In this document: positions 10,949 to 22,276 of the stretch, piece by piece
Layout: every line of letters starts with the position of its first letter
Position numbering within the stretch: position 1 is the stretch's first letter
Assembly: GCF_003086295.3 (NCBI RefSeq)
Contig: NC_092048.1
Span: 85,632,386 to 85,696,385 of the forward strand
Direction of reading: 5' to 3'
DNA length: 64,000 nucleotides
Origin: Arachis hypogaea
Taxonomy: Eukaryota; Streptophyta; Magnoliopsida; Fabales; Fabaceae
Program-made: the position numbers and the translations under genes
The notes under the pieces: generated by a model
Told to the model about the DNA's origin: nothing
Database searches by the model: none
The model's input: the letters and a program-made list of their open reading frames with translations, nothing else

Positions 10949-11772
10949 GGATAGAATTTAAGTTAGAGAGAACTTTGGACCTTCACTTTTAGCTAGTTTT
11001 CATATCTTTGTAATTGAATTCAGAGCTATGACTCACTAAACCCCCTTTCATTGGGTTAGGGAGCTCTATTGTAATTCAATGAATCAATAATAGTTTATCT
11101 TCTTCTTCAATCTTTTCTCTTGAATTTTGTTAGAAAGCTTCTCGATCTAATTCCATTGGGTAGTTGTCTTGGGAAAGAAACTACCCATAATTGGAATCCT
11201 TCGGAACCTTGGGAAAGGAATGGAGGATTCATGCTAGAGAAGCTTTCTCACAGTGAATTGGATTGGGGTTTGGATGGATATTGTGACATGTAATCCTACC
11301 AAATTGTGGTTCATGAAACTGTGTGGTATAATCAGTGATCGAGCATCATCTCTTCTTATGAACATTTAAACCAAGGGATTGGGAATTTGTTCATTTTTAG
11401 AGAGAATTGGTGAGCCAAGGGATTGGGATCCAATCATATAAGATTGCCAAGCAAAATTCAATGAACGCATTGCTTGAGGAAGAGATAAACATGTTTTGAT
11501 TCGGAGATCTCAATATCTCCTATAACCCAATGAATCCCCCAATTCTGATTACATCTTCTCTTTACATTCTGCAACTCAATTCATGCAATCACCCCCATTC
11601 CCTTTTAATTTCAGCAATTTAGTTTCTGCTCTTTAATTCATGCAATTTAAGATTCCGCCATTTCAATTTCTTGTCATTTACTTTTCCCGCCAATTTTACA
11701 TTCCGCAATTCTCATCTCAATCTTGATTCCGCTCAACTAGAACACACTTCTAATCCGAATTGCTCACTCAAC

Positions 11773-11845
11773 CAATCCTTGTGGGATTCGACCTCACTCT
11801 ATTGTGAGTTTTTACTTGACGATAACCGGTGCACTTGCCGGAAGG
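11773..11845 (+). promoter_or_regulatory. Conserved U5 box with hairpin (element B)
   Basis: CAATCCTTGTGGGATTCGAC is followed by the stem CTCAC/GTGAG (11793-11808, loop TCTATT) and, further on, GTGCACTTGCCGG. Comparable text with a differently sequenced stem is found in the LTRs of A (22160-22230) and C (29012-29080, minus strand), and a shorter form in G. The placement is near the end of the LTR, in U5, so it is transcribed at both RNA ends or at the 5' end. Confidence 0.6.
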
Positions 11846-11907
11846 AATTTTGCCGATCGTGCAATTTCCTAAATCGTAGCATAACTAGTTTATGCGCATC
11901 AAGTTTA

Positions 11908-11925
11908 TGGCGCCGTTGCCGGGGA
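11908..11925 (+). other. Primer-binding site, tRNA-Asp type (element B)
   Basis: TGGCGCCGTTGCCGGGGA begins six bases after the 5' LTR. It is complementary to the 3' end of plant tRNA-Asp including CCA, as I recall that tRNA. Athila-lineage elements use this primer. All 18 positions fit. Confidence 0.92.
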
Positions 11926-12183
11926 TTGGTTTTCGATTGACAATTCTCCAATTGGAAGCTAACTAGATTGAGCAATTTCTCTTGCTTTGTTAATTCTGTT
12001 CAAGTTACTTGTTGAATTTTAATTTCTGCACTCGGTTACATGCTTTCTTTCTTTATGCCTTTAAATTCAAGCAACTAACTCACTGACTCACTAACTGTTT
12101 GAATTAATTCCTCAATTGCTCTAACCATACTCTTCCATTAACCAAGAGTATTTCACTTGTTTGTGCCTGTGTTGTGTTCTTGT

Positions 12184-15100
12184 ATGACAGGTAGGAGAGG
12201 AGAGACATCAACTCCTCCGTATACCGAACCAGAGAGGACCCTTCATAGACTTAGAAGGGAAGCAAGAGGGAAGAGAGTAGTGGGAGAAGAGGAATCTGAA
12301 GGAGAATCTGAGGACAATTTTGAGGAAGCTTTAGATCTCAACATGGATAGAGAAGTTCACAACCATGAGAGAGCTGATGGAAACAATGCCATTCCTGAGA
12401 GGAGGGTTCTTAGTTCATACATAAACCCAACCTCTGGGAATTGTGGTAGCAGCATCCAGAAACCACCCATTCAGGCCAACAATTTCGAGCTCAAACCACA
12501 GCTAATATCACTTGTGGAGAATCATTGTTCATTTGGTGGAAGTGCTAATGAAGATCCCAACCAATATCTCACAAAATTCCTGAGAATTTGTGACACTGTG
12601 AAGTCCAATGGAGTCCAGGAAGATGCCTATAAACTGCTTTTGTTCCCATTTTCACTTAGGGACAAAGCAGCTAAGTGGCTGGAATCATTCCCAAGGGGGA
12701 GTCTAACAACATGGGATGAGGTGGAAAGCAAGTTTCTGGCACGTTTCTACCCCCCACAAAAGGTCAATAGGCTTCGATCTGAGGTTCAAACTTTTAGACA
12801 ACAAGATGGTGAAACTCTCTACGAGGCATGGGAGAGATTCAAGGATTTGACAAGGAAATGCCCACCAGACATGTTCCATGATTGGGTGCAATTGCATATT
12901 TTCTATGATGGACTCTCTTATGAATCAAGGAAGGCTGTAGACCATTCATCAGGAGGTTCATTGAACAGGAAAAAGACTGTGGAAGAGGCCATTGAGGTGA
13001 TTGAGACAGTGGCTGAGAATGAGTACTACTATGCATCAGAAAGGCACAACACTAAGGGAGTCATGGAGCTGAACCATGTTGATACAATTCTAGCCCAAAA
13101 CAAGGTGTTTGCCAAGCAACTAGCAGAGCTTACCAGGCAATTAGAAACAAAGCAAGTGGCTGCAATACACACACAAGATCAAGAGGAAGTAAGCATTGAA
13201 GGAGGTGATTGGGAAGAGGCCAACTATGTGGGAAACCAACAAAGGCAATCATATGATCCACACTCCAACACTTACAACCCAGGATGGAAAAATCACCCAA
13301 ACTTTGGGTGGGGGAACCAACAAACCCAACCACAAAACCACAAACCTTACAACCACAACCAACATAACAATTCCACATACCAAAACTCCAACCAAAGATC
13401 ATACCAAGCCACACAAAACACTTACCCCCAACCATCATATCATGGCCAAAATAATCAACCTACCCAACTTAATCCGAACCAACAATTTCAAGATCAATTA
13501 AACCGGATAGAAGGAATGCTTGCAACCATGAGTCAAGACATAACCGAATTGAAAGCTTTTAAGGAAGAAGTAAACTCTAACCTGCAAAACCAAGGAGCTG
13601 CCATCCAGAAGCTAGAAAATCAAATTGTGTATTTGTCTAAGCAAACCCCTGGGACAAGCGCTTCTCATGCTGCCAAGGCTATTGCAAGGGAAGAATGTAA
13701 AGCCATAACCCTCAGAAGTGGAAAGAATCTGAAGGAGATCTCAAAGGAAACCACAGAGGATGAAGCAAAGGAAAATGTGAAAGAAAAAGAACAAGGACAA
13801 TCTTTTACACCGTCTGCAACAAAAGAAAAAGAAAAAGAGGTCCTGAAGCCTTATACACCTAAAGCACCTTATCCTCAACGTTTGATGAAAAGTGAAAAGG
13901 ATGGCCAATTCTCCAGGTTCTTGGAGATTTTCAAGAAGCTTCAAATTAACATTCCCTTTGCTGAGGCAATAGAGCAAATGCCACTATATGCAAAATTCTT
14001 AAAGGAATTGATGACCAAGAAGAGAAGCTGGAGAAATGAGGAAACTGTGTTGTTAACTGAAGAATGCAGTGCCATCATTCAGCACAAATTGCCTCAGAAA
14101 TTGAAGGATCCAGGCAGTTTCCAAATCCCCTGCATCATAGGAGAAGTCATGGTGGAGAAGGCCTTGTGTGACTTAGGGGCCAGTATCAATTTGATGTCTC
14201 TAACAATGATGAGAAGAATGAAGATTGAGGAAGCCAAACCAACAAGAATGGCCCTCCAATTGGTAGATCGAACTTTTAAATTCCCTCATGGGATAGTTGA
14301 GGATTTGTTGGTGAAAGTGGGAGATTTTATATTTCCTGCTGATTTTGTGGTGTTAGATATGGAGGAAGAAGCCAAAGCTTCAATAATTCTGGGAAGACCC
14401 TTCCTGGCTACTGCTGGAGCCATCATAGATGTACAAAAGGGTGAACTCACTCTTAGACTACATGATGAGAAATTGGTGTTTAACGTATTCAAGGCAATGA
14501 GCTATCCATCAGAATCACTAAGGGAATGCATGAGGATTGATGTAGTGGACATTGCAGTACAAGAAACTTTTGAGGAAACAATAAAGGAAGTGGCAGAGGA
14601 GGAGTTCACCAAGGATATTGAAGTTAGTGACATCAAGGCTGCTGAAACAACCATGCCAAGCATGCCAGAGAGAGTGAAAGAAGAGAAGGAAGCACCAAAA
14701 CCTGAGCTCAAAGCATTGCCCCCTAATCTCAAGTATGCATACTTGGGTAGTGATGAGAGTCACCCTGTTATCATTAGCTCTGCCCTGAGCCAAGAACAGG
14801 AAGAAGAATTGATCAAGGTGCTACAAACTCATCAAGATGCCATTGGATGGACCCTAGCCGATTTGAAGGGGATAAGTTCATCCATATGCATGCATAAAAT
14901 CTTGTTAGAAGAGGATGCTAGACCCTCCATTCAAGCCCAGAGAAGATTGAATCCCGTCATGAAAGAAGTGGTACAAAAGGAAGTTATGAAGTTATGGCAG
15001 GCAGGGGTAATCTACCCCATTTCTGATAGCCCATGGGTTAGGCCCATCCATGTAGTTCCCAAGAAAGGTGGCATAACTGTGGTGCCAAATGAGAAGAACG

Positions 15101-16773
15101 AACTCATACCCACAAGAACCGTCACTGGGTGGAGGATGTGCATAGACTACAGGAAGCTCAATGAAGCCACCAGAAAGGATCATTTCCCACTTCCATTCAT
15201 GGATCAGATGCTTGAAAGGCTTGCCGGACATGCTTACTATTGTTTTTTAGATGGATATTCAGTCTACAACCAAATAGTAGTTGATCCTAAAGATCAAGAG
15301 AAAACATCATTTGTTTGTCCATATGGAGTTTTTGCTTATAGACGCATGCCCTTTGGATTGTGCAATGCACCTGCCACTTTCCAAAGATGCATGCTGTCCA
15401 TCTTTTCGGACATGATTGAAAAATTTATTGAGGTCTTCATGGACGATTTTTCTGTGTTTGGAGATTCTTTTCCTAGCTGCCTACACCACCTTGCCTTGGT
15501 GCTTAAGAGATGCCAAGAGACTAACCTAGTATTAAACTGGGAAAAGTGTCATTTCATGGTCACAGAAGGAATAGTCCTTGGCCACAAAATCTCTAATAGA
15601 GGCATTGAGGTGGACAGAGCTAAGGTGGAACTCATTGAAAAATTACCTCCACCAAGTAATGTAAGGGCAGTTAGGAGTTTTTTGGGACACGCTGGTTTTT
15701 ACAGAAGGTTTATTAGAGACTTTTCTAAAATAGCCAAACCTTTGAGTAACTTGCTTGTCTCTGATACACCCTTTGTATTTGATAAAAATTGCATGCTAGC
15801 CTATGAACTTTTGAAGCAAAAACTTTCCTCTGCACCTATCATTGCCCCACCTGATTGGAACTTACCTTTTGAACTGATGTGTGATGCATCAGACCTTGCT
15901 ATTGGGGCAGTGTTAGGACAAAGGAAAGACAATTTGGTACATGTGATTTATTATGCCAGTAAAGTCTTGAATGATAACCAAAGGAATTACACAACCACTG
16001 AAAAAGAACTCTTGGCAATAGTCTTTGCATTTGACAAATTTAGATCCTATCTCATTGGATCTAAAGTCATTGTCTTCACTGATCATTCAGCTTTAAAATA
16101 CTTACTTGCTAAACAAGAATCCAAACCAAGACTTATTAGATGGGTTCTTTTGTTGCAGGAATTTGACATTGAAATCAAAGACAAGAAGGGTGTAGAGAAC
16201 AAGGTGGCAGACCATTTATCAAGAATACCATGTGAAGAAGGAAGCGCACAAAGCACACATATAAATGAGTGCTTTCCTGATGAACAACTCATGGTAATTC
16301 ACAAAGCACCCTGGTTTGCAGACATAGCAAACTTCAAGGCCACTGGGAGTTTACCGTTGGAATTTAACAAACATCAAAGGAAGAAATTGGTAAATGATGC
16401 CAAATACTTCATCTGGGACGAACCATACTTGTTCAAAAAATGTTCTGATGGCATACTCAGAAGATGCATATCCGAGGAAGAAGGAAGGGAAGTCTTATGG
16501 GACTGCCATGGCTCCACTTATGGAGGACATTTTGCAGGAGAAAGAACAGCAGCTAAGGTGTTGCAGTGTGGTTTTTATTGGCCCACTATCTTCAAAGATG
16601 CAAAAGAATTAGTGAAGCACTGCCATGAATGCCAGAAAGCGGGGAACCTGCCAAGAAGAAATGAAATGCCACAACAATTCATTCTGGAACTTGAATTGTT
16701 TGATGTATGGGGGATAGATTTCATGGACCCTTTCCCTCCTCATACTCAAATAATTACATTCTTGTGGCAGTAG
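12184..16773 (+). CDS. gag-pol: Element B gag-pol polyprotein up to the integrase frameshift
   Basis: Encodes particle protein, protease, reverse transcriptase, RNase H and the start of integrase in one frame. The first ATG is 12184 ([19 protein letters not shown]); an upstream in-frame TTG at 12157 is not needed. Domains by residue from this ATG: Gag about 120-245 ([20 protein letters not shown]), gag tail with [13 protein letters not shown] about 360 and no CCHC knuckle seen, retropepsin near 660 (CDLGASIN), RT about 940-1160 with FMDDFSVFG near 1085, RNase H about 1230-1350 ([19 protein letters not shown]), integrase zinc finger about 1440-1490 (H-H-C-C). One G is missing at 16725-16726 (two where the other assembly copy has three at 42214-42216), so the frame ends early at 16773. 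RT reads DGYSVYNQI, where element C reads DGYSGYNQI; this change might affect activity. Confidence 0.9.
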   Translation: MTGRRGETSTPPYTEPERTLHRLRREARGKRVVGEEESEGESEDNFEEALDLNMDREVHNHERADGNNAIPERRVLSSYINPTSGNCGSSIQKPPIQANNFELKPQLISLVENHCSFGGSANEDPNQYLTKFLRICDTVKSNGVQEDAYKLLLFPFSLRDKAAKWLESFPRGSLTTWDEVESKFLARFYPPQKVNRLRSEVQTFRQQDGETLYEAWERFKDLTRKCPPDMFHDWVQLHIFYDGLSYESRKAVDHSSGGSLNRKKTVEEAIEVIETVAENEYYYASERHNTKGVMELNHVDTILAQNKVFAKQLAELTRQLETKQVAAIHTQDQEEVSIEGGDWEEANYVGNQQRQSYDPHSNTYNPGWKNHPNFGWGNQQTQPQNHKPYNHNQHNNSTYQNSNQRSYQATQNTYPQPSYHGQNNQPTQLNPNQQFQDQLNRIEGMLATMSQDITELKAFKEEVNSNLQNQGAAIQKLENQIVYLSKQTPGTSASHAAKAIAREECKAITLRSGKNLKEISKETTEDEAKENVKEKEQGQSFTPSATKEKEKEVLKPYTPKAPYPQRLMKSEKDGQFSRFLEIFKKLQINIPFAEAIEQMPLYAKFLKELMTKKRSWRNEETVLLTEECSAIIQHKLPQKLKDPGSFQIPCIIGEVMVEKALCDLGASINLMSLTMMRRMKIEEAKPTRMALQLVDRTFKFPHGIVEDLLVKVGDFIFPADFVVLDMEEEAKASIILGRPFLATAGAIIDVQKGELTLRLHDEKLVFNVFKAMSYPSESLRECMRIDVVDIAVQETFEETIKEVAEEEFTKDIEVSDIKAAETTMPSMPERVKEEKEAPKPELKALPPNLKYAYLGSDESHPVIISSALSQEQEEELIKVLQTHQDAIGWTLADLKGISSSICMHKILLEEDARPSIQAQRRLNPVMKEVVQKEVMKLWQAGVIYPISDSPWVRPIHVVPKKGGITVVPNEKNELIPTRTVTGWRMCIDYRKLNEATRKDHFPLPFMDQMLERLAGHAYYCFLDGYSVYNQIVVDPKDQEKTSFVCPYGVFAYRRMPFGLCNAPATFQRCMLSIFSDMIEKFIEVFMDDFSVFGDSFPSCLHHLALVLKRCQETNLVLNWEKCHFMVTEGIVLGHKISNRGIEVDRAKVELIEKLPPPSNVRAVRSFLGHAGFYRRFIRDFSKIAKPLSNLLVSDTPFVFDKNCMLAYELLKQKLSSAPIIAPPDWNLPFELMCDASDLAIGAVLGQRKDNLVHVIYYASKVLNDNQRNYTTTEKELLAIVFAFDKFRSYLIGSKVIVFTDHSALKYLLAKQESKPRLIRWVLLLQEFDIEIKDKKGVENKVADHLSRIPCEEGSAQSTHINECFPDEQLMVIHKAPWFADIANFKATGSLPLEFNKHQRKKLVNDAKYFIWDEPYLFKKCSDGILRRCISEEEGREVLWDCHGSTYGGHFAGERTAAKVLQCGFYWPTIFKDAKELVKHCHECQKAGNLPRRNEMPQQFILELELFDVWGIDFMDPFPPHTQIITFLWQ

Positions 16774-17588
16774 ACTATGTCTCCAAATGGGTTGAAGCAA
16801 TAGCAACTCCAACCAATGATAATAAGGTAGTCATGAACTTCCTCAGAAAACACATTTTTTGCCGTTTTGGGGTTCCAAGAGCAATCATCAGTGATGGAGG
16901 AAGCCACTTCTGCAACAAACCATTAGAGGCATTGCTTCTAAAATATGGAGTCAAACACAAGGTAGCCACACCATACCATCCACAGACAAGTGGGCAAGCC
17001 GAAATATCTAACAGAGAACTCAAAAGGATCCTGGAAAAGACTGTGGGAACTTCAAGGAAGGACTGGTCGATTAAGCTAGATGATGCTCTTTGGGCATATA
17101 GGACAGCTTTCAAAACACCAATTGGAATGTCTCCTTACCAACTAGTATATGGAAAAGCTTGCCATTTGCCACTGGAGTTGGAGCACAAGGCATACTGGGC
17201 CTTGAAACTTTTGAACTTGGACAACAAAGCTGCTGGAGAAAGAAGGATGTTGCAAATTCAAGAGTTGGAAAAATTCAGAGCGGAAGCTTATGAGAATGCC
17301 AAAATTTACAAAGAAAGAGCAAAGAAGAAGCATGACAGCAACATAGCCCCAAGGAAATTTGAAGAAGGACAAAAAGTATTGCTCTACAATTCTAGGCTGA
17401 AGCTATTTCCAGGGAAGCTAAAATCAAGGTGGTCTGGACCATTCCTTGTCACCAAGGTCTCCAAATATGGACAAGTAGAAATCATGGAAGAAAAGTCACA
17501 ACGAACCTTCATTGTGAACGGTCAAAGACTCAAACATTACTTGGGAGATGTGGATGAGAAGGACAAAGTTAAATATCACCTCAACTGA
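16707..17588 (+). CDS. gag-pol: Element B integrase core and C-terminal part (+1 frame after the missing base)
   Basis: This is the continuation of the polyprotein in the neighbouring frame; the coordinates mark an open stretch, not a separate gene start. It inserts element DNA into the chromosome. The catalytic triad is complete: D in the GIDF context at the frameshift, D in ISDGGSHF, and E in [10 protein letters not shown] exactly 35 residues later (DD35E). The C-terminal region has the GPF motif ([16 protein letters not shown]) typical of Ty3 integrases. The stop is at 17586-17588. With one base restored this would join the upstream frame; the second assembly copy has that base, so the break may be a base-call error. 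Confidence 0.88.
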   Translation: MGDRFHGPFPSSYSNNYILVAVDYVSKWVEAIATPTNDNKVVMNFLRKHIFCRFGVPRAIISDGGSHFCNKPLEALLLKYGVKHKVATPYHPQTSGQAEISNRELKRILEKTVGTSRKDWSIKLDDALWAYRTAFKTPIGMSPYQLVYGKACHLPLELEHKAYWALKLLNLDNKAAGERRMLQIQELEKFRAEAYENAKIYKERAKKKHDSNIAPRKFEEGQKVLLYNSRLKLFPGKLKSRWSGPFLVTKVSKYGQVEIMEEKSQRTFIVNGQRLKHYLGDVDEKDKVKYHLN

Positions 17589-17599
17589 GGAAGCTGACC

Positions 17600-17646
17600 G
17601 TCAAGCTAATGACGTTAAAGAAGCGCTTGTTGGGAGGCAACCCAAC
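17600..17646 (+). promoter_or_regulatory. Twin-hairpin module 11 bp after the pol stop (element B)
   Basis: Hairpin 1 is GTCA/TGAC around AGCTAA (17600-17613). Hairpin 2 is GTTGGG/CCCAAC around AGGCAA (17629-17646). The linker GTTAAAGAAGCGCTT matches element C almost base for base and element A closely. It is conserved beyond the coding end, so it is probably an RNA or DNA signal. Function unknown. Confidence 0.65.
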
Positions 17647-19233
17647 CTGAGGTAATACCCTTTTGCTGTTTCTTTTATTTGTTTCAATAAAGAGGGTGAA
17701 GTAGTTCTGTGCATTGCAAAGAATTAAGTTTGGTGTTTCACACCAAACAATGAATTCGTGGATCAATAATTCAAAGGAGAATGTGTGACTCTAAGTTTGG
17801 TGTTCCACCATAAAGATCAACTGAACACAACAACCTTTTGAATTATATGAGAGGAACAACCATTCTAAGCAGTCACAGAAATGCTTAAAACCCTCAGCAG
17901 CAACTTCATTCCAAAGAGAACTCAAGGATTCAAAGCACAGAGAAGTAAGTGGGAGACTAAGTTTGGTGTTCACACACCAACTTAAGACTCAGATACTTAC
18001 CCACACATAGTTGAGCTAACCACTCAAGTGCTTGAGATGCAAGCAACTTCATCACTCTTTGCAGGAAAGGAAACAAGGATTTTAAAGCATGAAGCAACAT
18101 TTAGGAGAAGAAGGGAAATCAAATTGTTTCCTGGAAAAAAAAGAGAAAACAAGGAATTTCACAAGGTGGTATTGTTCCTTGATAATTCTTTAAAAAAAGG
18201 GCAAACAAAAGCATGCTTGTTCTGGTTTAAACTGTAAATGTTGAATCTTTCTGGAATGAGAAAGTTTTTAGTATATTTGTCTGTTTATTGCTTTGAATAA
18301 AGTGAATGCCTAGATGTTTGGATATAACTCCACCTTCTTAAACAAATGCTTGCCATGCTTGTTCTGTTTCCGAAAATAAAAGAAAAGTTTGAACAAAAGT
18401 AACTTGGCTCAATTAGTGACAAATCAAGTAGAATTAAGTGGTGGTATGCATGCTTGATTGTTTAGTCAGATCACTGGAAATAGAGTGTAGAATTATCATT
18501 TTTATGTAGAAATTGAAAACTGTCTATGGATCTTGATGAATAAATGTCTTTGGCCATGAAAAAGAAAGAAAAGGAAGAAGAAAAAGCCACTGAAAAAGGG
18601 CAACCAAAAAGAAAAAAATTGAGAAAATAAGCTAGGCACCAATGGTTTGAACTTCTGAGACAAATGCCTGTGGTGTTCATGTATTAAGGATATGCTTGGA
18701 TGAATAGGTTCTGAGGAGTGTTTCAACACTTGGTAACTTGGGTTAACTAACCCGGGATTATCAACCAAAAGTCCATTATCAAGAGCAACCTAAATACAAA
18801 ACATTTAGTCACACAAAGAGGTGCTGGGCACCAATGTCTCAAGAAGAAATGTGAACTAAAATGCCTAAAGTGGATATGTGTAGTGCACTGATAAGAAAAA
18901 GAAAATGCCAAAGGCTGGTGCAACACATGACACTAAGCAAACAAGGAGCAAAAGAAGCTCTAAGAAAAAGAAAAGAAAAACAAAGAAGAGAAAAGTGCCA
19001 AGGACATAAGAATAACAAGAGGCCATAGCAGTGTTTGATGGATGCAATGAAAAAGTGATAATCTTACCTGATAAGAATGAAAAAAAGTGATGCTGCAACT
19101 TTCTGCATAAAACCCTTCTGAGGAACTTCAAATGCTTGCTAATATAGCCAATGTAATTGCTTTCTGTTTCATACTTTCTTCTTAAATAACTCAGGACTTG
19201 CTTAGGGACAAGCAAGTATTAAGTTTGGTGTTG
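17647..19233 (+). other. Element B 3' region with repeated polypurine-tract hairpins
   Basis: 1.6 kb without a credible gene. AAGTTTGGTGTT occurs at 17726, 17793, 17959 and, as the real polypurine tract, at 19221, where TG and the LTR follow. At 17726 the repeat folds a 9-bp stem GTTTGGTGT/ACACCAAAC with loop TTC, and at 17959 a 7-bp stem. The remainder is A- and GAA-rich, including an AAAGAAAAGGAAGAAG-like run near 18560. No envelope-like ORF is present. Confidence 0.7.
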
Positions 19234-21631
19234 TGATGCCAAGGCATCTTAGGCTAGTTGCACTAGTATTTTTCTGTTAGTTTTAGTGGTTTTATGCATT
19301 TTCTTGAGCTTAAAGTAACCAAGAATGGTTAAAAGAATAACAAAGCAATGAACCATCCAAACAATATGATTTTGATGCAAATTCCATGAGTTTTAGTTAT
19401 ATTACTTGAATGCTATGAATGGAAGATTTCTCATGAAATTTTGCAAGACTTTGATGCATTTGTTTGGATGATTTCAGGGAAGAAGAGGCTAAGCAAGGAA
19501 GCAACAAAATCAATAAAGGAAGCTTGAATATCACATGTGGAGTTTAAGTTCCAGTTTAAGCCTAAACTGGAGCTTAAACGCCAGAATCATGAAGGCTAAG
19601 AAATGCTGGAATTGAAGTTTAACCTCCAGTTTAACCTTAAACTGGAGGTTAAACGCCAGAATGAAAAGTCTCACCAAAGAAGCATTCCACGTTTAACCTC
19701 CAGTTTGACCTCAAACTGGAGGTTAAACGCCAGAATGATAATGCCACTCAGGAAGGAGTTCCACGTTTAACCTCCAGTTTAACCTTAAACTGGAGGTTAA
19801 ACGCCAGAATGGGAAAAGCACCAGGGAGCCATTTCCACGTTTAAGCTCCAGTTTGACCTCAAACTGGAGCTTAAACGTGTTCGACCAAGTTTTCTCCTCC
19901 AGGGTTGCTCTCTCCATTTCCACGTTTAAGCTCCAGTTTGACCTCAAACTGGAGCTTAAACGTGTTCGACACCTCCAGGGCTACCCTTCTAAGCTTCCAC
20001 GTTTAACCTCCAGTTTAACCTTAAACTGGAGGTTAAACGTGTTCGACCTCCAGGATGCCTCCTTCCATTTCCACGTTTAACCTCCAGTTTAACCTTAAAC
20101 TGGAGGTTAAACGTGTTCGACCTCCAGGGCTGCCCTTCCTATATCCACATTTAAGCTTCAGTTTAACCTTAAACTGAAGCTTAAACGTGTTCGACTACAT
20201 GACTCTCCAGGGCTGCCTTCTTCCATTTCCACGTTTAAGCTTCAGTTTAACCTTAAACTGAAGCTTAAACGTGCTTCTACAAAAGGCCTCACTGGAAGTG
20301 TCTGGCGTTTAAGCTGCAGTTTAAGCTTGAACTGCAACTTAAACGCCACTCTTGGAAAAGGTTTCTGGACCAAAAATATTGTGGTTTAAGTTAGTATTTG
20401 AGCACAAACATTAACTTAAACTTATTCTGGTATGAAACCCAATTGAATATCATGGTTTATGGGATTGGGCCTGAAGGATTGATGAGTCTGAAATTTCAAT
20501 TTATTGAGTCATGTGCCATTATTTGATTATCACTAAGTTGGCTCAATGAATATTACAGAATTTGGATCAGCAGCCTCATCAAGATTATGGATCATAAACC
20601 CAAGGCAAAAGGAAAGCAGGGAGAGGCCTCAAAGCCCAAGAAACACAACAGAAGCTCAATATAGAAAGTGTATAAATAGGATAGAATTTAAGTTAGAGAG
20701 AACTTTGGACCTTCACTTTTAGCTAGTTTTCATATCTTTGTAATTGAATTCAGAGCTATGACTCACTAAACCCCCTTTCATTGGGTTAGGGAGCTCTATT
20801 GTAATTCAATGAATCAATAATAGTTTATCTTCTTCTTCAATCTTTTCTCTTGAATTTTGTTAGAAAGCTTCTCGATCTAATTCCATTGGGTAGTTGTCTT
20901 GGGAAAGAAACTACCCATAATTGGAATCCTTCGGAACCTTGGGAAAGGAATGGAGGATTCATGCTAGAGAAGCTTTCTCACAGTGAATTGGATTGGGGTT
21001 TGGATGGATATTGTGACATGTAATCCTACCAAATTGTGGTTCATGAAACTGTGTGGTATAATCAGTGATCGAGCATCATCTCTTCTTATGAACATTTAAA
21101 CCAAGGGATTGGGAATTTGTTCATTTTTAGAGAGAATTGGTGAGCCAAGGGATTGGGATCCAATCATATAAGATTGCCAAGCAAAATTCAATGAACGCAT
21201 TGCTTGAGGAAGAGATAAACATGTTTTGATTCGGAGATCTCAATATCTCCTATAACCCAATGAATCCCCCAATTCTGATTACATCTTCTCTTTACATTCT
21301 GCAACTCAATTCATGCAATCACCCCCATTCCCTTTTAATTTCAGCAATTTAGTTTCTGCTCTTTAATTCATGCAATTTAAGATTCCGCCATTTCAATTTC
21401 TTGTCATTTACTTTTCCCGGCAATTTTACATTCCGCAATTCTCATCTCAATCTTGATTCCGCTCAACTAGAACACACTTCTAATCCGAATTGCTCACTCA
21501 ACCAATCCTTGTGGGATTCGACCTCACTCTATTGTGAGTTTTTACTTGACGATAACCGGTGCACTTGCCGGAAGGAATTTTGCCGATCGTGCAATTTCCT
21601 AAATCGTAGCATAACTAGTTTATGCGCATCA
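19234..21631 (+). repeat. Element B 3' LTR
   Basis: 2398 bp, TGATGCC...GCATCA, preceded by the polypurine tract AAGTTTGGTGTTG. Same parts as the 5' LTR at +9730: palindrome array 19542-20347, TATA box 20671-20678, U5 box 21503-21575. It has the derived or alternative base at all eight sites that separate the LTRs, and these same states recur in the second assembly copy at 44714-47105. Confidence 0.92.
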
Positions 21632-21636
21632 GTATA
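21632..21636 (+). repeat. Target-site duplication GTATA (right) of element B
   Basis: Directly follows the GCATCA end of element B and matches 9499-9503. The text after it resumes the interrupted element A LTR. Confidence 0.93.
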
Positions 21637-22276
21637 CTCTCTTTGATATCTAAAACACGGACCGAGTCCATGAGATTAGTATCTTCGTGGTATAGGCTAG
21701 AACCATTGGCAGCATTCCTGAGATTCGGAAAGTCTAAACCTTGTCCGTGGTATTCCGAGTAGGATTTGGGAAGGGATGACTGTGACGAGCTTCAAACTTG
21801 TGAATGTTGGGCACAGTGACAGTGTGCAAAAGGACAATGGTCCTATTCCAACACTAGCGGGAATCGACAGATGATTAGCCGTGCGGTGACAGCGCATATG
21901 GATTTGTTTTCATCCGAGAGGATCATACAGCTTGCCATGGAAGGAGGTAACGCATGGTTGGAAGAAGGCAGTAGGAAAGCAGAAGTTCAGAAGCAACAAA
22001 GCATCTCTAGACACTTATCTGAAACTCCCACCAATGAATTACATAAGTATCTCTATTTTATTTTTTGTTATATTTATATTTTAATTATCAAAACCTTATA
22101 ACCAATTGAATCCGCCTGACTGAGATTTACAAGGATGACCATAGCTTGCTTCAAGCCGACAATCTCCGTGGGATCGACCCTTACTCGCGTAAGGTATTAC
22201 TTGGACGACTCAGTGCACTTGCTGGTCAGTTACGCGGAGTTGTGAAGAAGTGTTGAGATCACGATTCTGTGTACCA
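21637..22276 (+). repeat. Element A 3' LTR, second part (R/U5 side)
   Basis: Resumes the LTR broken at 9503. Parts of it match the reverse complement of 1-540, confirming the same LTR family. It includes the U5 box CAATCTCCGTGGGATCGACC (22160-22179) followed by a 6-bp hairpin CCTTAC/GTAAGG with loop TCGC (22179-22194). It ends CGATTCTGTGTACCA at 22276; the end point is chosen by the CA rule and the change to element C text, so it is accurate only to a few bases. Confidence 0.7.

Larger units (their letters stand above)
9504..11901 (+). repeat. Element B 5' LTR
   Basis: 2398 bp, starting TGATGCCAAGGCATC and ending GTTTATGCGCATCA. It contains the eleven-palindrome array (9812-10617), a TATA box at 10941-10948 and a conserved U5 box with a hairpin (11773-11845). 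U3 therefore spans about 9504-10970, with transcription starting near 10970-10980. The two LTRs differ at eight sites: in the 5' LTR GATGTATTTG against GATGCATTTG, AATGCCAG against AACGCCAG, and six others. Confidence 0.92.
9504..21631 (+). mobile_element. Element B: complete Athila-lineage Ty3/gypsy retrotransposon
   Basis: This is a 12,128-bp element with two LTRs of 2398 bp each, ends TGATGC...GCATCA, a 5-bp duplication GTATA on both sides, a tRNA-Asp primer site, one gag-PR-RT-RH-IN frame and a polypurine tract. By eye the LTRs differ at eight substitutions and no indels (about 0.33%), six of them transitions. With a commonly used grass LTR rate of 1.3e-8 per site per year this is roughly 0.13 million years, so it is the youngest insertion in the nest. 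It lies in the 3' LTR of A. The only break in the coding frame is one missing base in integrase, which may be a sequencing error. No envelope-like ORF is present between pol and the 3' LTR. Confidence 0.92.
1319..22276 (+). mobile_element. Element A: non-autonomous FIDEL/Feral-like Ty3/gypsy element, interrupted by element B
   Basis: The element has a T-rich leader, gag-protease remains, a second ORF, a polypurine tract (8479-8494) and a 3' LTR starting TGATGAGCGG at 8495. Element B splits that LTR at 9503; the rest resumes after the duplicated GTATA and ends ...TACCA at 22276, giving about 1649 bp in total. Protease is followed directly by non-coding DNA, and no RT, RNase H or integrase motif is present. 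A therefore had to be mobilised by another element's enzymes. Its 5' LTR is not in the window: the internal leader abuts the opposing LTR at 1318. The family name is from memory of peanut repeats; the non-autonomous structure is seen directly. Confidence 0.72.

Noticed and set aside
11908..11925. tRNA-Asp gene
   Set aside because: Only the 18-base complement of the tRNA 3' end is present, directly after an LTR: it is a primer-binding site.
11671..11940. 89-codon open frame MSFTFPANFTFRNSHL... in the LTR of B, repeated at 21401 and 46875
   Set aside because: It lies in U5 of the LTR, is truncated differently by what follows each LTR, and overlaps the conserved U5 box. It is chance openness of a repeat.
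17589..19233. Envelope-like gene expected in Athila elements between pol and 3' LTR of B
   Set aside because: Only short broken frames, no signal peptide or membrane segment; the region is A-rich non-coding text with hairpins.
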